A DNA stretch of 64,000 nucleotides from the NCBI RefSeq assembly GCF_015706575.1, contig NW_024037048.1:9875512-9939511 (forward strand), in the 5' to 3' direction. The notes beneath the pieces are model-generated. The model was not told where the DNA came from and made no database searches. It saw only the letters and a program-made list of their open reading frames with translations. The position numbers and the translations under genes are program-made. This document shows positions 1-12,900 of this stretch, in pieces. The DNA comes from Patiria miniata. Lineage: Eukaryota > Echinodermata > Asteroidea > Valvatida > Asterinidae. Numbering within the stretch: the first letter of the stretch is position 1; every line of letters begins with the position of its first letter.

Positions 1-737
1 TATGTATTTATTCAGCGCACAGTAAATAGTCGTCTGATAATCAACAAAGAGGCGTCAATACGCATGGCCACGGCGCACTTATGTTTCAGCCCCATAGACC
101 ATGCGTGCATTTAGTTCGTCTTCTCAGGCATGCGCAATGGTTTCCTCTGCGTCGTTTCCATACATTTCCAACGCGTCGAAAGATTTCAAACGGAGCACCG
201 CGGCGCGTGGCCCGTGGCTAGCCATGTTTACGGGCCAGATTCCAGGGTCTGTGTACAGGTACGTGCACACTAACGTTACATTCAACGAAAAAAAACGTAT
301 AACGTGAGACCTTACTTCTCTCATTGAAACGGTTTCCGACTTAAATGATATTTATGCATCGCACTTTCCGTGGCATCCTTTTCCATTTTTCAGTGAAGAC
401 AAGTTTACAATTACTCGGCAAAACTGAAAAATTATCCCCTAAACTGTCGCCTGTTTTGAATTTGTGACCCAATACTTTCGTACTACACGACACGGAAAAA
501 CAAAAAAAAATGCATCAAATACTCTCTGTTTTTTGCGCTAAGGTTTGCAAAAGTGACTTTGATTGCCTTAAATTCCTGTCCACGTGGAAAGAAAACTTTA
601 TCAAAGTACTTGGAGCGTGATGTTGACTGATACTTCAGTGGGTCAAACTGCGACTGCAGGCATCCATGTTTGCTGATTATCAGTATTTTATATTTTGAGT
701 GCGCATGCGCGCAGACTAAATGGGCGGCTGAAACATA

Positions 738-812
738 CGTGGGCGGGGCTCGAACCCACAATCTCACGATCATGAATCCTGTGCTCCACCGCTAAACCAC
801 ACGGGCCCCTAC
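738..812 (-). pseudogene. tRNA-like sequence (tRNA relic or SINE head)
   Basis: On the minus strand this reads a box A-like TGGTTTAGCGGTGGAGCA, a CAT in anticodon position and a box B-like GGTTCGAGCCCC. The acceptor ends do not pair well, so it is probably a tRNA-derived repeat head and not an active gene. Confidence 0.4.
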
Positions 813-878
813 TCACTCTTAAAATGTGCGGAGAGTCTATTTTAAATAACTTTTCCTGAACCGTATACAATCGTCCAG

Positions 879-968
879 ACGTACATCGGCCCCGTACTAA
901 TCTCCATCAACCCCTTTAAGCAGATGCCATACTTCACTGACAAGGAGCTGGACATGTATCAGGGAGCG
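879..968 (+). CDS. MYO1E: Myosin exon 1 of window (motor, residues 1-30)
   Basis: Reads [19 protein letters not shown] and on to MYQGA, the conserved start of the myosin head core. Acceptor AG at 877-878, donor GTAAAC at 969; phase 0 on both sides. The preceding exon with the start codon lies outside the window. Confidence 0.95.
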
Positions 969-3900
969 GTAAACAAGCAAACATTTTGTTGTTTTCTTCA
1001 GTCAACGTTTGGGCTTCGCTCGTACCCCCCGCCCTGCAAACAGTACGCTGGGATACTCTGATGAGCTTCACAGAATCTTGTGAAGGAAGTGGCCTATGAC
1101 CTATGTATAAAGCATCTGGCTGCAGCTGTTCAAGACCGTAGTTAGACAATGTGCCAAAACGCTATCCGAAAACTTCCCATAGAATTGCGCACATTCTATA
1201 CCGGATGTGATTTCTGTTTCATTGCGGACCATGTGGACAAAATTTTGAGCGTCGCATAATGCAATCCGACCGTTCGTGATTCGAAACAGAGCCTGAGCGA
1301 GTGACGGGAATTGTAAATTTACAACACAGATAAGTTTTACAGAATTTCCTACATTATTACGCTTTTCAACGAGAAAAAAACATCTCTAAACTGGAATACA
1401 AGAGTAATGAATCAGTCTTAACGGCCGTTTCAAACCTTGCAGAGTCATGACCTTGATGACGCGCAGGTCACTTGTGACATAAAATCCAACCAATCAGAGC
1501 ATGAATTCATCAGAGTATCCCAGCGTCCTGTTTGCAGGGCGGGGGGTACGAGCGAACGTTTGGGCTAGGGTTAACATGGTTAAAAAAGAAAGTGAATTGG
1601 GAAAACCCCAGAAATCCTGCCATATCCGATTGCAAACAGAAAGTAGGCATTAGTTACACGTAACAACAGTAGTTCAAGGAAACAAAATAGCAACTGTGAT
1701 TTGTATTTGCGGCCAGACTTTCCAAGTTCTCAACACGAAACCTAGATCCAATCCGATTATATTCTTCCTGTTATCATGCTCAAATTACATGTACAAAGCT
1801 TAAAGGGGCATCAAGGCCTGATTCCCCGAAAATCTTATGTTTTGGATTGTTTACTTATCCTATTTTAAAGGTCTGATTGAAAGGAAATTAACCTAATGTC
1901 TTACCGTTCTTGAGAAAAGACCAAAATAACTGGTTTACATCGGACACGGTGGACATTTTGTGGCATACGTATTTCGAGCTGTGTTGTGTGTTTGTCACAT
2001 ACAGTGTAATACACACAGCACTAATACACAAATGTTGTTGCTCGCACGTCTGCAGAATGCAAACCAGTGTGCGGCAGGATGCACCAGAGTTGTAATGACT
2101 TGAGTCAATGACTCGACTCGAGTCCGATTCGAGTCACAATTTTTGGTGACTCGACTCGACTGGGTAACTGACTTGACTCGACTCTAGACACTACAAGCAT
2201 ATGACCTCAAGTGACTCGACTCGACTCGACCTTTTTGACCTAATGACTCGACTCGACTCGACCTTTTTGACCTAATGACTCGACTCAACTCGACCTTTTT
2301 GACCTAATGACTCGACTCGACTCGACCTTTTTGACCTAATGACTCGACTCGACCTTCTTGACCTAATGACTCGACTCGACCTTCTTGACCTAATGACTCG
2401 ACTCGACTCGACTCGACTCGTGTCACTTCTTTCAAATGACTCGACTCGACTCGAGTCACTGCTTTAAAATGACTCGACTGGACTTGAGTCACAAAAATCA
2501 GTGACTTGTTGCAACTCTGGGATTCACAACTACATGTAGCACTCAGCAGCTACGAGCAAATGACCTTGTCTCCACTCGACTCGACCTTCTTGACCTAATG
2601 ACTCGACTCGACTCGTGTCGCTTCTTTAAAATGACTCGACTCGACTTGAGTCACTGCTTTAAAATGACTCGACTCGACTTGAGTCACAAAAATCAGTGAC
2701 TTGTTACAACTCTGGGATTCACAACTAGCACTCAGCAGCTCGATTTTTGAGAGTCAAAATTTTGACCCCCAAAATTTGTTCTCGACTGGTTCTCTCAGGA
2801 ATATAAATACAAAAACGCCCAGTTTTTAAAGGATGGTTGTGTGGATCCTTATAATGCTATTTCCAATAAACATAATTTTGTTTAAAATGCGTTTTGTAGC
2901 CCAATTGGTTGCACTCCAGGACATAATGTCCCTTTAAATTTGCATTTCAGATCTAGACATATATAAATGTAGCGATAAAACAGTTAAACTAGGGTATTCC
3001 CCTAAATTTCACTGTTCCCTTATCATTGAAAAAAAATAAAAGCCGTGAGTTGATTTTGAAAACTTCATGTGTAAAATAGGGGCCGAAATCGAATGAAGCT
3101 ATTGATTAATTTTAATGTCATCCAAGAAATTGATGCTTGCATGAACAGTTCAGTGAAAATTCCCATGTATGATATCGGGCTGCAAGTTTAGGGATGAAAA
3201 TTTGGAAACTGGGCGATTGATATTTCTCAAGATGTAAAAATTGTCAATTTTTTTGGTGTTGTGTTTGTTCTAGGCTTCATACGAGAACCCTCCACATATC
3301 TACGCCTTGACGGATAACATGTATCGTAACATGTTAATAGAGTACGAAAACCAGTGCGTGATTATCAGGTGAGGTGTCAAATTATTTCCATATTCATGAT
3401 CAGTGGCATATCTAGGGCTCCCCCCCCACCCCCAAAATAAAAATAGGTGTTTCCATAGGCGTCACTAAAGGGTGGAGGGGGTAGTTGTTTTGGGTTGTTT
3501 GCGATACAATTGTCATCCTGTTGACAAAAGCACGAGTTTGTTGGCAGATTTGTCGCAACGAAGAGCGTCACCTAGTGTTCAATTATGACCAAGATCGTCT
3601 GATATGAACCCCCAATGATAAGATGGTCTTTAGCCCCCACCCGGAAAAAATATCTTGACTACCTTACAGCATGAAGACTACCTTTCAGCATGTTCCCCCC
3701 CCCCCCCTCGAAAAACCAGAAACTAAACATTTTTAGAGCTAGTATACAAATAACTGCTTTGAGTGATGTAGTAAAACTAGCCTCCTGAGTAGCCCAGGTT
3801 GGACGAAGTCTTCATTGCATTACGACTGACGTCCAGGATGAGAATTCTCCACATAAGACCACCCAAAATTTTGACCAGAGTTTTGTTATGTTTTACCTCG

Positions 3901-6900
3901 TTATAGAAGCTTATTTCACGCCTACATACTCTATGTGTCCTTATCTATTGGTCCGGGGGGGTCAGGATTTCCATATGTGATGCTGACCGACGTTAATCAG
4001 GAAAATAAACTCTAAAGCAACGTTAAACTTGTACGTGTTTGTAGACTCTTTTCATCAGTTTCTAATCACCGTACCGCGTTGTACGAAAGCGCACACGCTA
4101 GCGCCCTCCTTGGTTGGTTTTGGTGGGAACGTGCAGTGACGTCACTCCAGCCAACCGAAGTCATGAAAACACTCCACCAATGACCAAAGCCGAAACATGT
4201 TTCTGGTCACGGTCGCTACAACATGCCCGGTCATTGGATAGGCGATCGCGCTTACAAGTTAGTGTGCATGTGTTTGAGGGTGGTTACTTAGTCTGGTTCC
4301 ATTTAGACATGAGCGTCGGGAATAATTGTCAGGTCTGGGAACCAGACTAGTGGTTACTAAGCAAATCGCGCGTGCGCACTGCGCGTTCACGCTGCACGCC
4401 ACGGACGTACGTCATGCATGTACGACTAGACTCGGCGGTGAGAAACTGATGAAAAGAGTCTACAACAACGTACAAGTTTAACGTTGCTTTAGAGTTTATT
4501 TTCCTGATTAAGGTCGGTCAGCATCACATATGGAATTCCTGAACCCAGCGGCCCAATAGATAAGGACACATAGAATACTACGACGTAAAAATTGGCTTCT
4601 CCAACAAGGTAAAAATATTGAAAATATTGGTCATAAATTTTTTCGCCCGGTTTTGAGCACTTCATATCCTGGACTCCCTCCGTAACGTAGGGAGGAAAGG
4701 GAGTCCACCTGGGCTAGCCTCCTGAGGTGATCTATGAAGCATGTTATTTTTCCCGAGGCAAGGCCTAGTGAAAATAGAATGCTCCATGGATCACTGATGT
4801 AGGCTAGTTTTACTACACCATGCGTTATACATGTAGCAGTCAATATTGGCTTAATAACGCCACACCCACAGATTCTGCTTGATTTTAAGCGATAACTTAT
4901 TAATTTTATCTAAATACAAGTAAGATATATTTCTATTTCAATACAAAATCACTTGAAAATGGACTTGCACTTTACCAGACTACCCCTTCACGAAATGTTG
5001 GAAACCAGTTCTGTAGCGCTAGCACTTAAGAAGAGTACGGGCAACTTTCACACTCGTATGCATGCACACAATATCGGTTGCTATGCGTATTGTACTCTGG
5101 TCGCTATGCATAGAGTCTTTTTGGCCGTGCACAGCAAGATAGCCAAAAAAGCATACATATGGCCAATCAAGATACAGAATCTGTTGGTGAGGTGTTGTAA
5201 CATTAAACGTGACATGGTTCACTTTTTTTTCATATTTTTCCGTGGTTCTCAGTGGAGAGAGTGGTGCGGGTAAGACCGTCGCAGCCAAATACATCATGGG
5301 ATACATTGCGAAAGTGTCGGGAGGCGGGGCCAAGGTGCAACACGTCAAAGACATCATCATCCAATCAAATCCTCTCCTTGAGGCGTTCGGGAACGCCAAG
5401 ACGGTCCGCAACAACAACTCCAGCCGCTTCGTAAGTCATTCGTTTATCTGTTTAATAAAGAGGTTGTGGAATGCTCGAAGACATTTCTGTCATTTTTCGG
5501 GTATATGTAGCCTAAGGTGTGATGAAATAAAAACGACTATTGTGTCCGTCATGAAATGAGTACAAAAGGTACTTTTGAGAGCTGTTTTTCAGGTCCTGTT
5601 TCGACCCGAACGTGCAATTTGTGTAAATGTCGTCGTTGGGGGCAGCAAACAAAACATAGTAAATCGTGACGTAATAAACAGGACTCCCGATGCAGCGTAG
5701 TATAAACGAGTCCTGTTTATTACGTCATTATATTTTCATTTTACGAAGAACCCGACGACTGTTGATTTCAATTATGCGCTTGCCGACCAACAACGACTGT
5801 TGAATTTCAGTTTTATAAACATATAAACGCACATTACAAAAGAATGGGACTTTGACATTATGATATATACGGGTCTACTCTACAATAAAAAAAATATAAA
5901 AAACAAAACAAATTTCAGCATTCCTTACCTCTTTAAAATTGTTCTTGTGAAGATATTGCAGCTGCTGTGTTTTTCTCATTATTTAAAGCATACCTTATGA
6001 CGACACAAAACAGTTAGTGGTTTACTGTTCAGGATCAAGTTACACCTGAGCTACAACCATTTGGAACATTGTTCATTGTACATTTTTCAAAGAAATATGT
6101 AACCTTAACCCCGGGAGCACTTTTACTATAAAGTATCCCGAATCCGCAAAAATCCACCAATTATGTCACGCAAAAAAAGTTGGTGTCCTGAGTCCATCAG
6201 AATCCACCAGTGAGTCCATCGGAATCCACCAGTGTAGTACATATACCTCGTACACACCAAACAAATGGCCAAGGAGGTAAACTGTTGAGATCCTGAATCC
6301 ATCAAAGTCCCCCAACTACTCAATATGGAAGTATCCTGAATCCATCAAATCCTGCAGTTCCGCTAGGCTTACTGTCCTGAATCCATCAAAATCCCCCAAC
6401 TGTTTCAATATGGAGGTATCCTGAATCCATCAAAATCCTGCAGTATCGCTAGGCTTACTGTTCTGAACCCATCAAAATCCCCCAACTTGTTCAATGTGGA
6501 GGTATCCTGAATCCACCAAAATCCTCCAAAAAAGGTGTGTGGATTTTGATGGATTCAGGTACGTTAGAGTTAAAGAAGAAACCTGTTATTTTCTCTTAAA
6601 TGTTGTGAATTGGATTTTCAGAAATATTAAAAAAGAAAGTTGTCCCCCATAAAAAAGTATGATTGGACTTTTCAGTAGAGCATGCAGATACCTTTTTTTA
6701 TGATCATAAAGTCAATACCATCTAATACATCTACTTCTCTTCCTCCCCCAGGGCAAGTATGTGGAGATACAGTTCAGCAGAGGGGGTGAGCCCGATGGTG
6801 GGAAGATCTCCAACTTCTTGTTGGAGAAATCGCGGGTCATCACCCAGAAAACGAGCGAGCGTAACTTCCACATCTTCTACCAGCTCCTGAAGGGGGCCGA

Positions 6901-9900
6901 TGCTGAAATGAAAGGTCCTTAAAAAGTTTGAAGAATTTTTTTTTTATTCCAACCCTCCGGCGCAGAATCTAGCCCTTTTGGGGACCCAATTTGGTTAATT
7001 ACCTTAATTAAAAAAAATTTTCAAACCAATTCTGGTGATCTTCCATCTAATCCTAGCAAGAGACACCCACTACGGATATATGCAGTCACCTTTAGTGTGT
7101 GACCCCGGGTCAGGCATATCTGAGCATGACAACCTGGGCTAAGGACCGATGCAATTTCTGCCCATCCGGGGACCCACTATATACACGCGCACAAAACAAC
7201 TCCGACGCAATTTCTGCCCACCCGGGGACCCACCATATACACGTGCACAAACAAGGTCACTTGCGAGTAGACAGTGCACGGCTTGACCACAGACTGTGTA
7301 TACAAATACACCTCCTTAGTCTAGAGACATGGCAAGATTGTGTTCATGTGGATACAGTGTTGTGTAGCCTCAAACCGTGGCGCTAAATATTTGGGTCCCC
7401 GGGGGACCCCTTACTGCAAGTGTGTTACTAAATTGGCTTTCTGCGTCGGAGGGTTAAACATCATCTTGTGAATACATGTATGTTGTGTTTTTTTTTTAAC
7501 GTGGCGCACTTCAACGTCTCCCCTGACTTTCCTCATGCAGTGTTGCCAAACTTCTTTGTTGACAAACTTCAAATTCATTTAGTTATTACTTTTACCTTGA
7601 TAGTAATGCTTGCTGTTGAACCTTTGTGGAAAATTTCAGTGTCATGGAATTTAGTCCGAAAGTCAAAATGTCGAAATTGGGCACAAAATCGGCCGAGTGT
7701 TGTCTAACGTGGCGCACTTGAACAAATCTCGGAAAATTCCATATTAATATTTAAGAATTTCTTGTCGGTTGATAAACTCCAAAAAATAATAATTTTCTCC
7801 ACTCACATATCGGTACCCAACTATAAGTTTGTCCAAAAATGAAATTCTTATTTTTTGAATTTCGCATTTTTAAGGCCAAAAAAAAAAAAGTCTCCGGTTT
7901 CTGGTATGGAGCTTGCCCAAAAAGTGGTGCGGCGACGCGGCTTTCTTTTTTTTTTTACCTGATTTTTTGGCTTCAAATGTCAGCTGATGACTGCAAATGG
8001 TGCCTGACTAAACTTAGTGCAAATATATGGGAGTCCAGAGAGGCCACATAAAGCTTATTCTCAATCATAATCCCATTCAAAAACACGTTAAAATTGTGCA
8101 GCAGCAGGATTCCAGTCAAACCAGTGAGTTTGGCGGTTTTGAGACATCATCTTTCATTGAAAAAAAAACGTTTTCATTACGCGTGCGCATACCAGAAACT
8201 GGAGACTTTTTTTTTTTGGCCTAAAAGGGTTCACTGTGCACTTTGAAATAAAATTGGAAAATCATGCCAAAATAGAATTTCTGCGGAACTTTGTAGTGGG
8301 TAGATTAACTAAATATTTATGACTGGGGACGTGCAAAACCGACCTAAAACTGACTTCAGGTTGAGTCTGGTCGGTTTTACCATCATTTTAGTCAGGTCGG
8401 TTTCAATTTTGTGGTTGCGATTTTCAGGTCGGGTTGGTAAAGCTATCTTGTGAAACAAACGAAATAAACCGATAAAATATCCGAAGTTGTTCGGAAATTC
8501 ACGCGGTGCAATATCATTGCACAGTTGTTGTGCCTGGTATGACCAACGTCAACCCATTACGCAAATGTGCCTGTGGTTTGCAGTAATGATGTGCATCAGG
8601 TCGGGTTGACCGGGCCAAACCGACCCGAAACAGTAGAGATATAAACCAAATCCGAACTGAAACCGAGCTTAACTCCCTCAAACCGACCCGACCCAACCCG
8701 ACAAAAACATAAGGTAAAACCAACCCAACCCGAAAAAAATACGAAAAAAATATGAATACCTTGCTTGGACAAAGTGATTACTTTTTTTGCCTTCCCTTAC
8801 CCACGTGGCATGAATTCTTTTGCAAAACCATCTTCTCTCTCTCTCTGTCATACTCAGTGGGTTGATCGAGAGTAACTCCGCTTATTGAACAAACACACGG
8901 TATCACCACGCGGTATCATGAAAACTGTTACAATGTATCTATTTCACTGTCAGTCCCATCCGACTGGAGAAATTAATACCGTGGGAACTTGATAGTGCGC
9001 TCGGTGGCCACACCACACTAGGGCTGCGGTCACAGTGACTGTCAATAATATTGCATCACCTACATTGTAAATTTCTCAACTGTTTTGGTTTATTTTGGTT
9101 TATTTTGGTTTTTTCATAAGATGGCTAAACCGACCCGACCCGAAAATGACAATACAAAACCTAAGCCAACCCGACCCGATTGAAAAGATGGACACACCGT
9201 CCCGACCCAACCCAAAGTCGGTTTCGGGTCGGGTCGGTTTCGCTTTCGGGTCGGGTTTGCACATCATTAGTTTGCAGTCTATCACACACGGTCTATAACA
9301 TGTAGGCCCACTAGAAGGTAACGTTTTGAGTCTTCACTGTACCATACAGTATGATTCAGTTACTGAGAGAGGATGATTTTCACGCAACGCGGGTAAGTTC
9401 AGCCACAAAAAGTGGACATAGTTGCCCAAGCCAGATGTTCAGGGTTTTTCAGGTTGGTTGAACTTGGTTGGTTGGGTTTCGGGTCGGTTTGGGCTTCAAT
9501 TTTTGTCGTTTCGGATCGGGTCGGGTCGGATTTGAAAACAGTGGTTGCTTATCATTTGTTCTTTGAATCGCAATTAAATACAGAATTTCTTGTTAACTTT
9601 TTTTTTCTGTTCAGAGGGTTTTGGTCTGACGAACCCAGACTACTATTACTACCTGAACCAAAGTGGAACGTTCCAAGTAGACGGCATGAACGATGCCACG
9701 GAATTCAACGACACGATGGTAAGACAGACCTCGTCACTAGAGGGCCAAATTGGGGGCGGAGCTAGACTACTAAAGATGGGGGTGTAGGTCAAACAGATTT
9801 AAGAGTGTGAAACTGGCTGTAACTACTCAGAAGAGTACTGTGCTCCAGTGGTTATGTGTGCCATGGTATGTATGTGAGGTGCTGTGGTCCAGTGGTTATG

Positions 9901-12900
9901 GTGTTTGACTCGTGTGCCGTGGTACATGGGTTTGAATCCTGACTGTGGGAACATGGTGCTTGCGCTCCTGAGCAAGGCACTTTACCATTATTGCTTCGTC
10001 CTTCGGATGGGACGTGAAGCCGTAGGTGCCGTGTGTTGTGTAATGCACGTTAAAGAACCCAGTAACACTTATCGCTATAAAGAGAAGGGGTTTGCCCCGG
10101 TGTTTCTGGCAGTGGCTGCTTAATGCCCCTGCAGCACCTTGTAAACCATTATAAAGGTGCTGCATAATGGTTCTCATATTTCTCATGTACTTCATTTACC
10201 TGTCTCTAGTAATAGACATAATTTCCAGCGCCTTGAGTACCTAATTGTTGGTAGATACGTGCGCTATATAAGACTTCGGTATTATTATTATTATGTGGGT
10301 TCGAACGCTGACGGGGAACATGGTGCTTGTGTTCTTGGGCAAGACACTTTACTACAACTGCTTCTCTCCACCCTGAGTATAAAAGGGTATCGATGAGTGG
10401 TAGAGACCAGATTATGCTGATCTCGATCACGCCTGATGAACAGGGGTAATAAATGCGAAGCACTTTGAGATCTTTTGTAAATAACGCTTTAAAAAACACC
10501 ACGTTTGTTATTATTATTATTAGTGTGACAATACACTATTTTTCCTTTCAACAATATTCAAATTGATAATGTTAAGAATTAAACTTTTAAAAATTGTATT
10601 TCGTTGTCCTTTCAACTTTTGTTGTGTGTGTACCCTTCCCAGAGTGCAATGTCAGTCATCGGTATATCGGAGGACGACCAGTCCAGCGTTCTCAATTGCG
10701 TCGCCGCGATACTCCATCTTGGCAACATCCAGTTCAAAGAGCAGGGAAATTACGCAGTAGTGGCGCAGGAAGACTGTGAGTACGGGGAAAATGACAGGGA
10801 CACGTCTGGAAATTATGACTTTCGCTTATTGCTGTTTGAAGACAGTGTTTAAAATTGTGTTTAATCGCTAAACACATTTTTTTTGGTAGGCCACGCAGAG
10901 GCAAAACTTGGTCCCATGGTCAATGTGACCTCTCTTGGAAAATGACTCATAACTCTGTCAAAAATTATCAGATTTGGACGTTTGATGTGTCATTTTAAAG
11001 TGGAAAGGCCTATCTTTCAAACCATACCTGTATTATTTATGTTTGTTAAACATTCTGCGTCTGGCATTCCGTCCTATATTGTTTGCATTTTTTTGATACG
11101 CACGGCATACTTTGTTTTGAAATCTTATCTGTTAAAGTTTGGAAAATTTCCCGAATTATTTCTGATTTTGTTTCCACAACTTTAATATGTCAAGTTCTCG
11201 TTTTCCTTTCATGATAAAACTGTTTTGTTTTCAAACATTCAAGCATTAATTTATCAAAACTATTGCTGGGTTTTCCTTTGAAATAAAGCCCTTGCAACAT
11301 TATCGAAAAATTGATCAATTTTATCTGAAACTTGTTTTATTTCCTGCATATAAGATGGGAATGTGCATGGTAAGTGCTTACTGTTCCAAATCACGACCTT
11401 TTTTGCAAATTTAGTTTTGTACTTACACTCCAAACAAAAATTTGAATCTATTTGTTTCTCTCTTAATACCACATTTCTTTCTTTCCTTTCTCTGTGGTTT
11501 TCCTCTGCTGCGACTTTTGTCCTCAAATTCTGAAATAGCATACGGTCCGGTGAAAATTTCTTCAAGTTTAGTGTAGAGCATGTTTGGTAACAAAAGTAAC
11601 CAACAAAATTGTGGTGTGCTGTTGTCCGTTTCAAAGTAAATTCTGGTAAACATTTCTTCAAGTTCCTTCCTTCCTTCCTTCCATGGAGTGCAGTCCTCAA
11701 AAGATGAGTATAGTCGCTGCGACTGTGGTGTGTGTGTGAATGCGTGCAGGTGCAGTATGTACAGATGTGCAGAGTAAAAAAGTGATGTATGTGGTTTACA
11801 TCACTGATTGATCCCTTAGCGCAGACTTGAAGGCGTCAAGGGATGGAGATGCTGCAGGGTCCTTCTTAAGTGTGTTCCAGTCACGCCGTGTGCGAAGAAA
11901 GAAGGAGTTGGTATACGCTTGTGAGCTTGAGTATGGGCACTGGAAGCGAGACGCATGACCTCTGGTGGTAGTTGTGGATGGTATGAGGTACTGGGGCCAT
12001 TTGATGTCGATCAAGTCAAACCGAATGCGGTACATCATTTCCAGCCCAGCTAAGTACCGTCTATCAGCTAGGGAACGCCAATGGAGATCTTTGATCATGT
12101 CAGTAGCACTGCTTGACCAGTCATAGTCGACTGTCACAAATCTTGCTGAGCTACGCTGAACTTGTTCCAGTTTTTTAATGTTACGTTGAGTGTGGGGGTT
12201 CCATGATGTTGATGCATATTCTACTATTGGTCTGACAAACATGGTGTAGCTACTTTCCTTGATCTTTCAGCTGCAATGACTGAGGTTGCGGCTCAAGAAG
12301 GCACAGGTAGAATTTGCCTTCTTGGTGACTGTATCTACGTGTATGTTGAAGTTTAGCTTTGAGTCTATATGCACTCCTAGATATTTGGCCGAGTCTACGA
12401 GTTCCAATTCGTGCCCGTGGATGGTGTAGGTCGTTGTGATTGGAGCGCGTTTGTTGTAGTTTAGTGTAGAGCATGTTTTGTAACAAAAGCAACCAACAAA
12501 ATTGCGGTGTACTGTTGTCCGTGTTGTGTGTAGCCCACATATTCCTTTGATTACAAAACCATAAATATACGCACATGCATGAATGACTAAATGATAAGAT
12601 TTATGAATGTTAGTTATTTTATCATCGTGTTGATTAGATGATTTGTAGAACTGTTCACACAAAGAGTGGTTTGCATGTCAGTCATTCTGTAAAAGCTTGG
12701 TCCACTTTCTTTTCCTGTCCCTGTTAAATCTGACGTCTATGATTTCATAAATCTGATGCACTCCTTAAAGATATAGTCCATCATTTGTAATTTGTGCATT
12801 TTGTTCGTTTGAAGCAACAAAAGTGCTCAAAATCTAAAGAAGGGTGCTGAACAACTAACCTGATGAAGTTTCAGCTCAGCTTCAGCTGTATATTTTGAGA

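Larger units (their letters stand above)
1800..2937 (+). mobile_element. TTAA-flanked MITE family A, copy 1
   Basis: Starts TTAAAGGGGCATCAAGGCCT and ends ATAATGTCCCTTTAA. Two relatives in this window (42164 and 43981) share the termini and internal blocks, for example CCTAATGTCTTACCGTTC near the left end. This copy is swollen by a hAT-like element and satellite. Confidence 0.7.

Noticed and set aside
101-324. Short open frames on both strands at the window start as the missing first myosin exon
   Set aside because: Neither resembles the N-terminal myosin Ie sequence and no in-frame donor fits.
9879-10000. tRNA-like heads of SINEs (also 14121, 23557, 27148, 31862, 61078) as tRNA genes
   Set aside because: Each runs into a SINE body and repeat tail and lacks a proper acceptor stem; they are SINE promoters.
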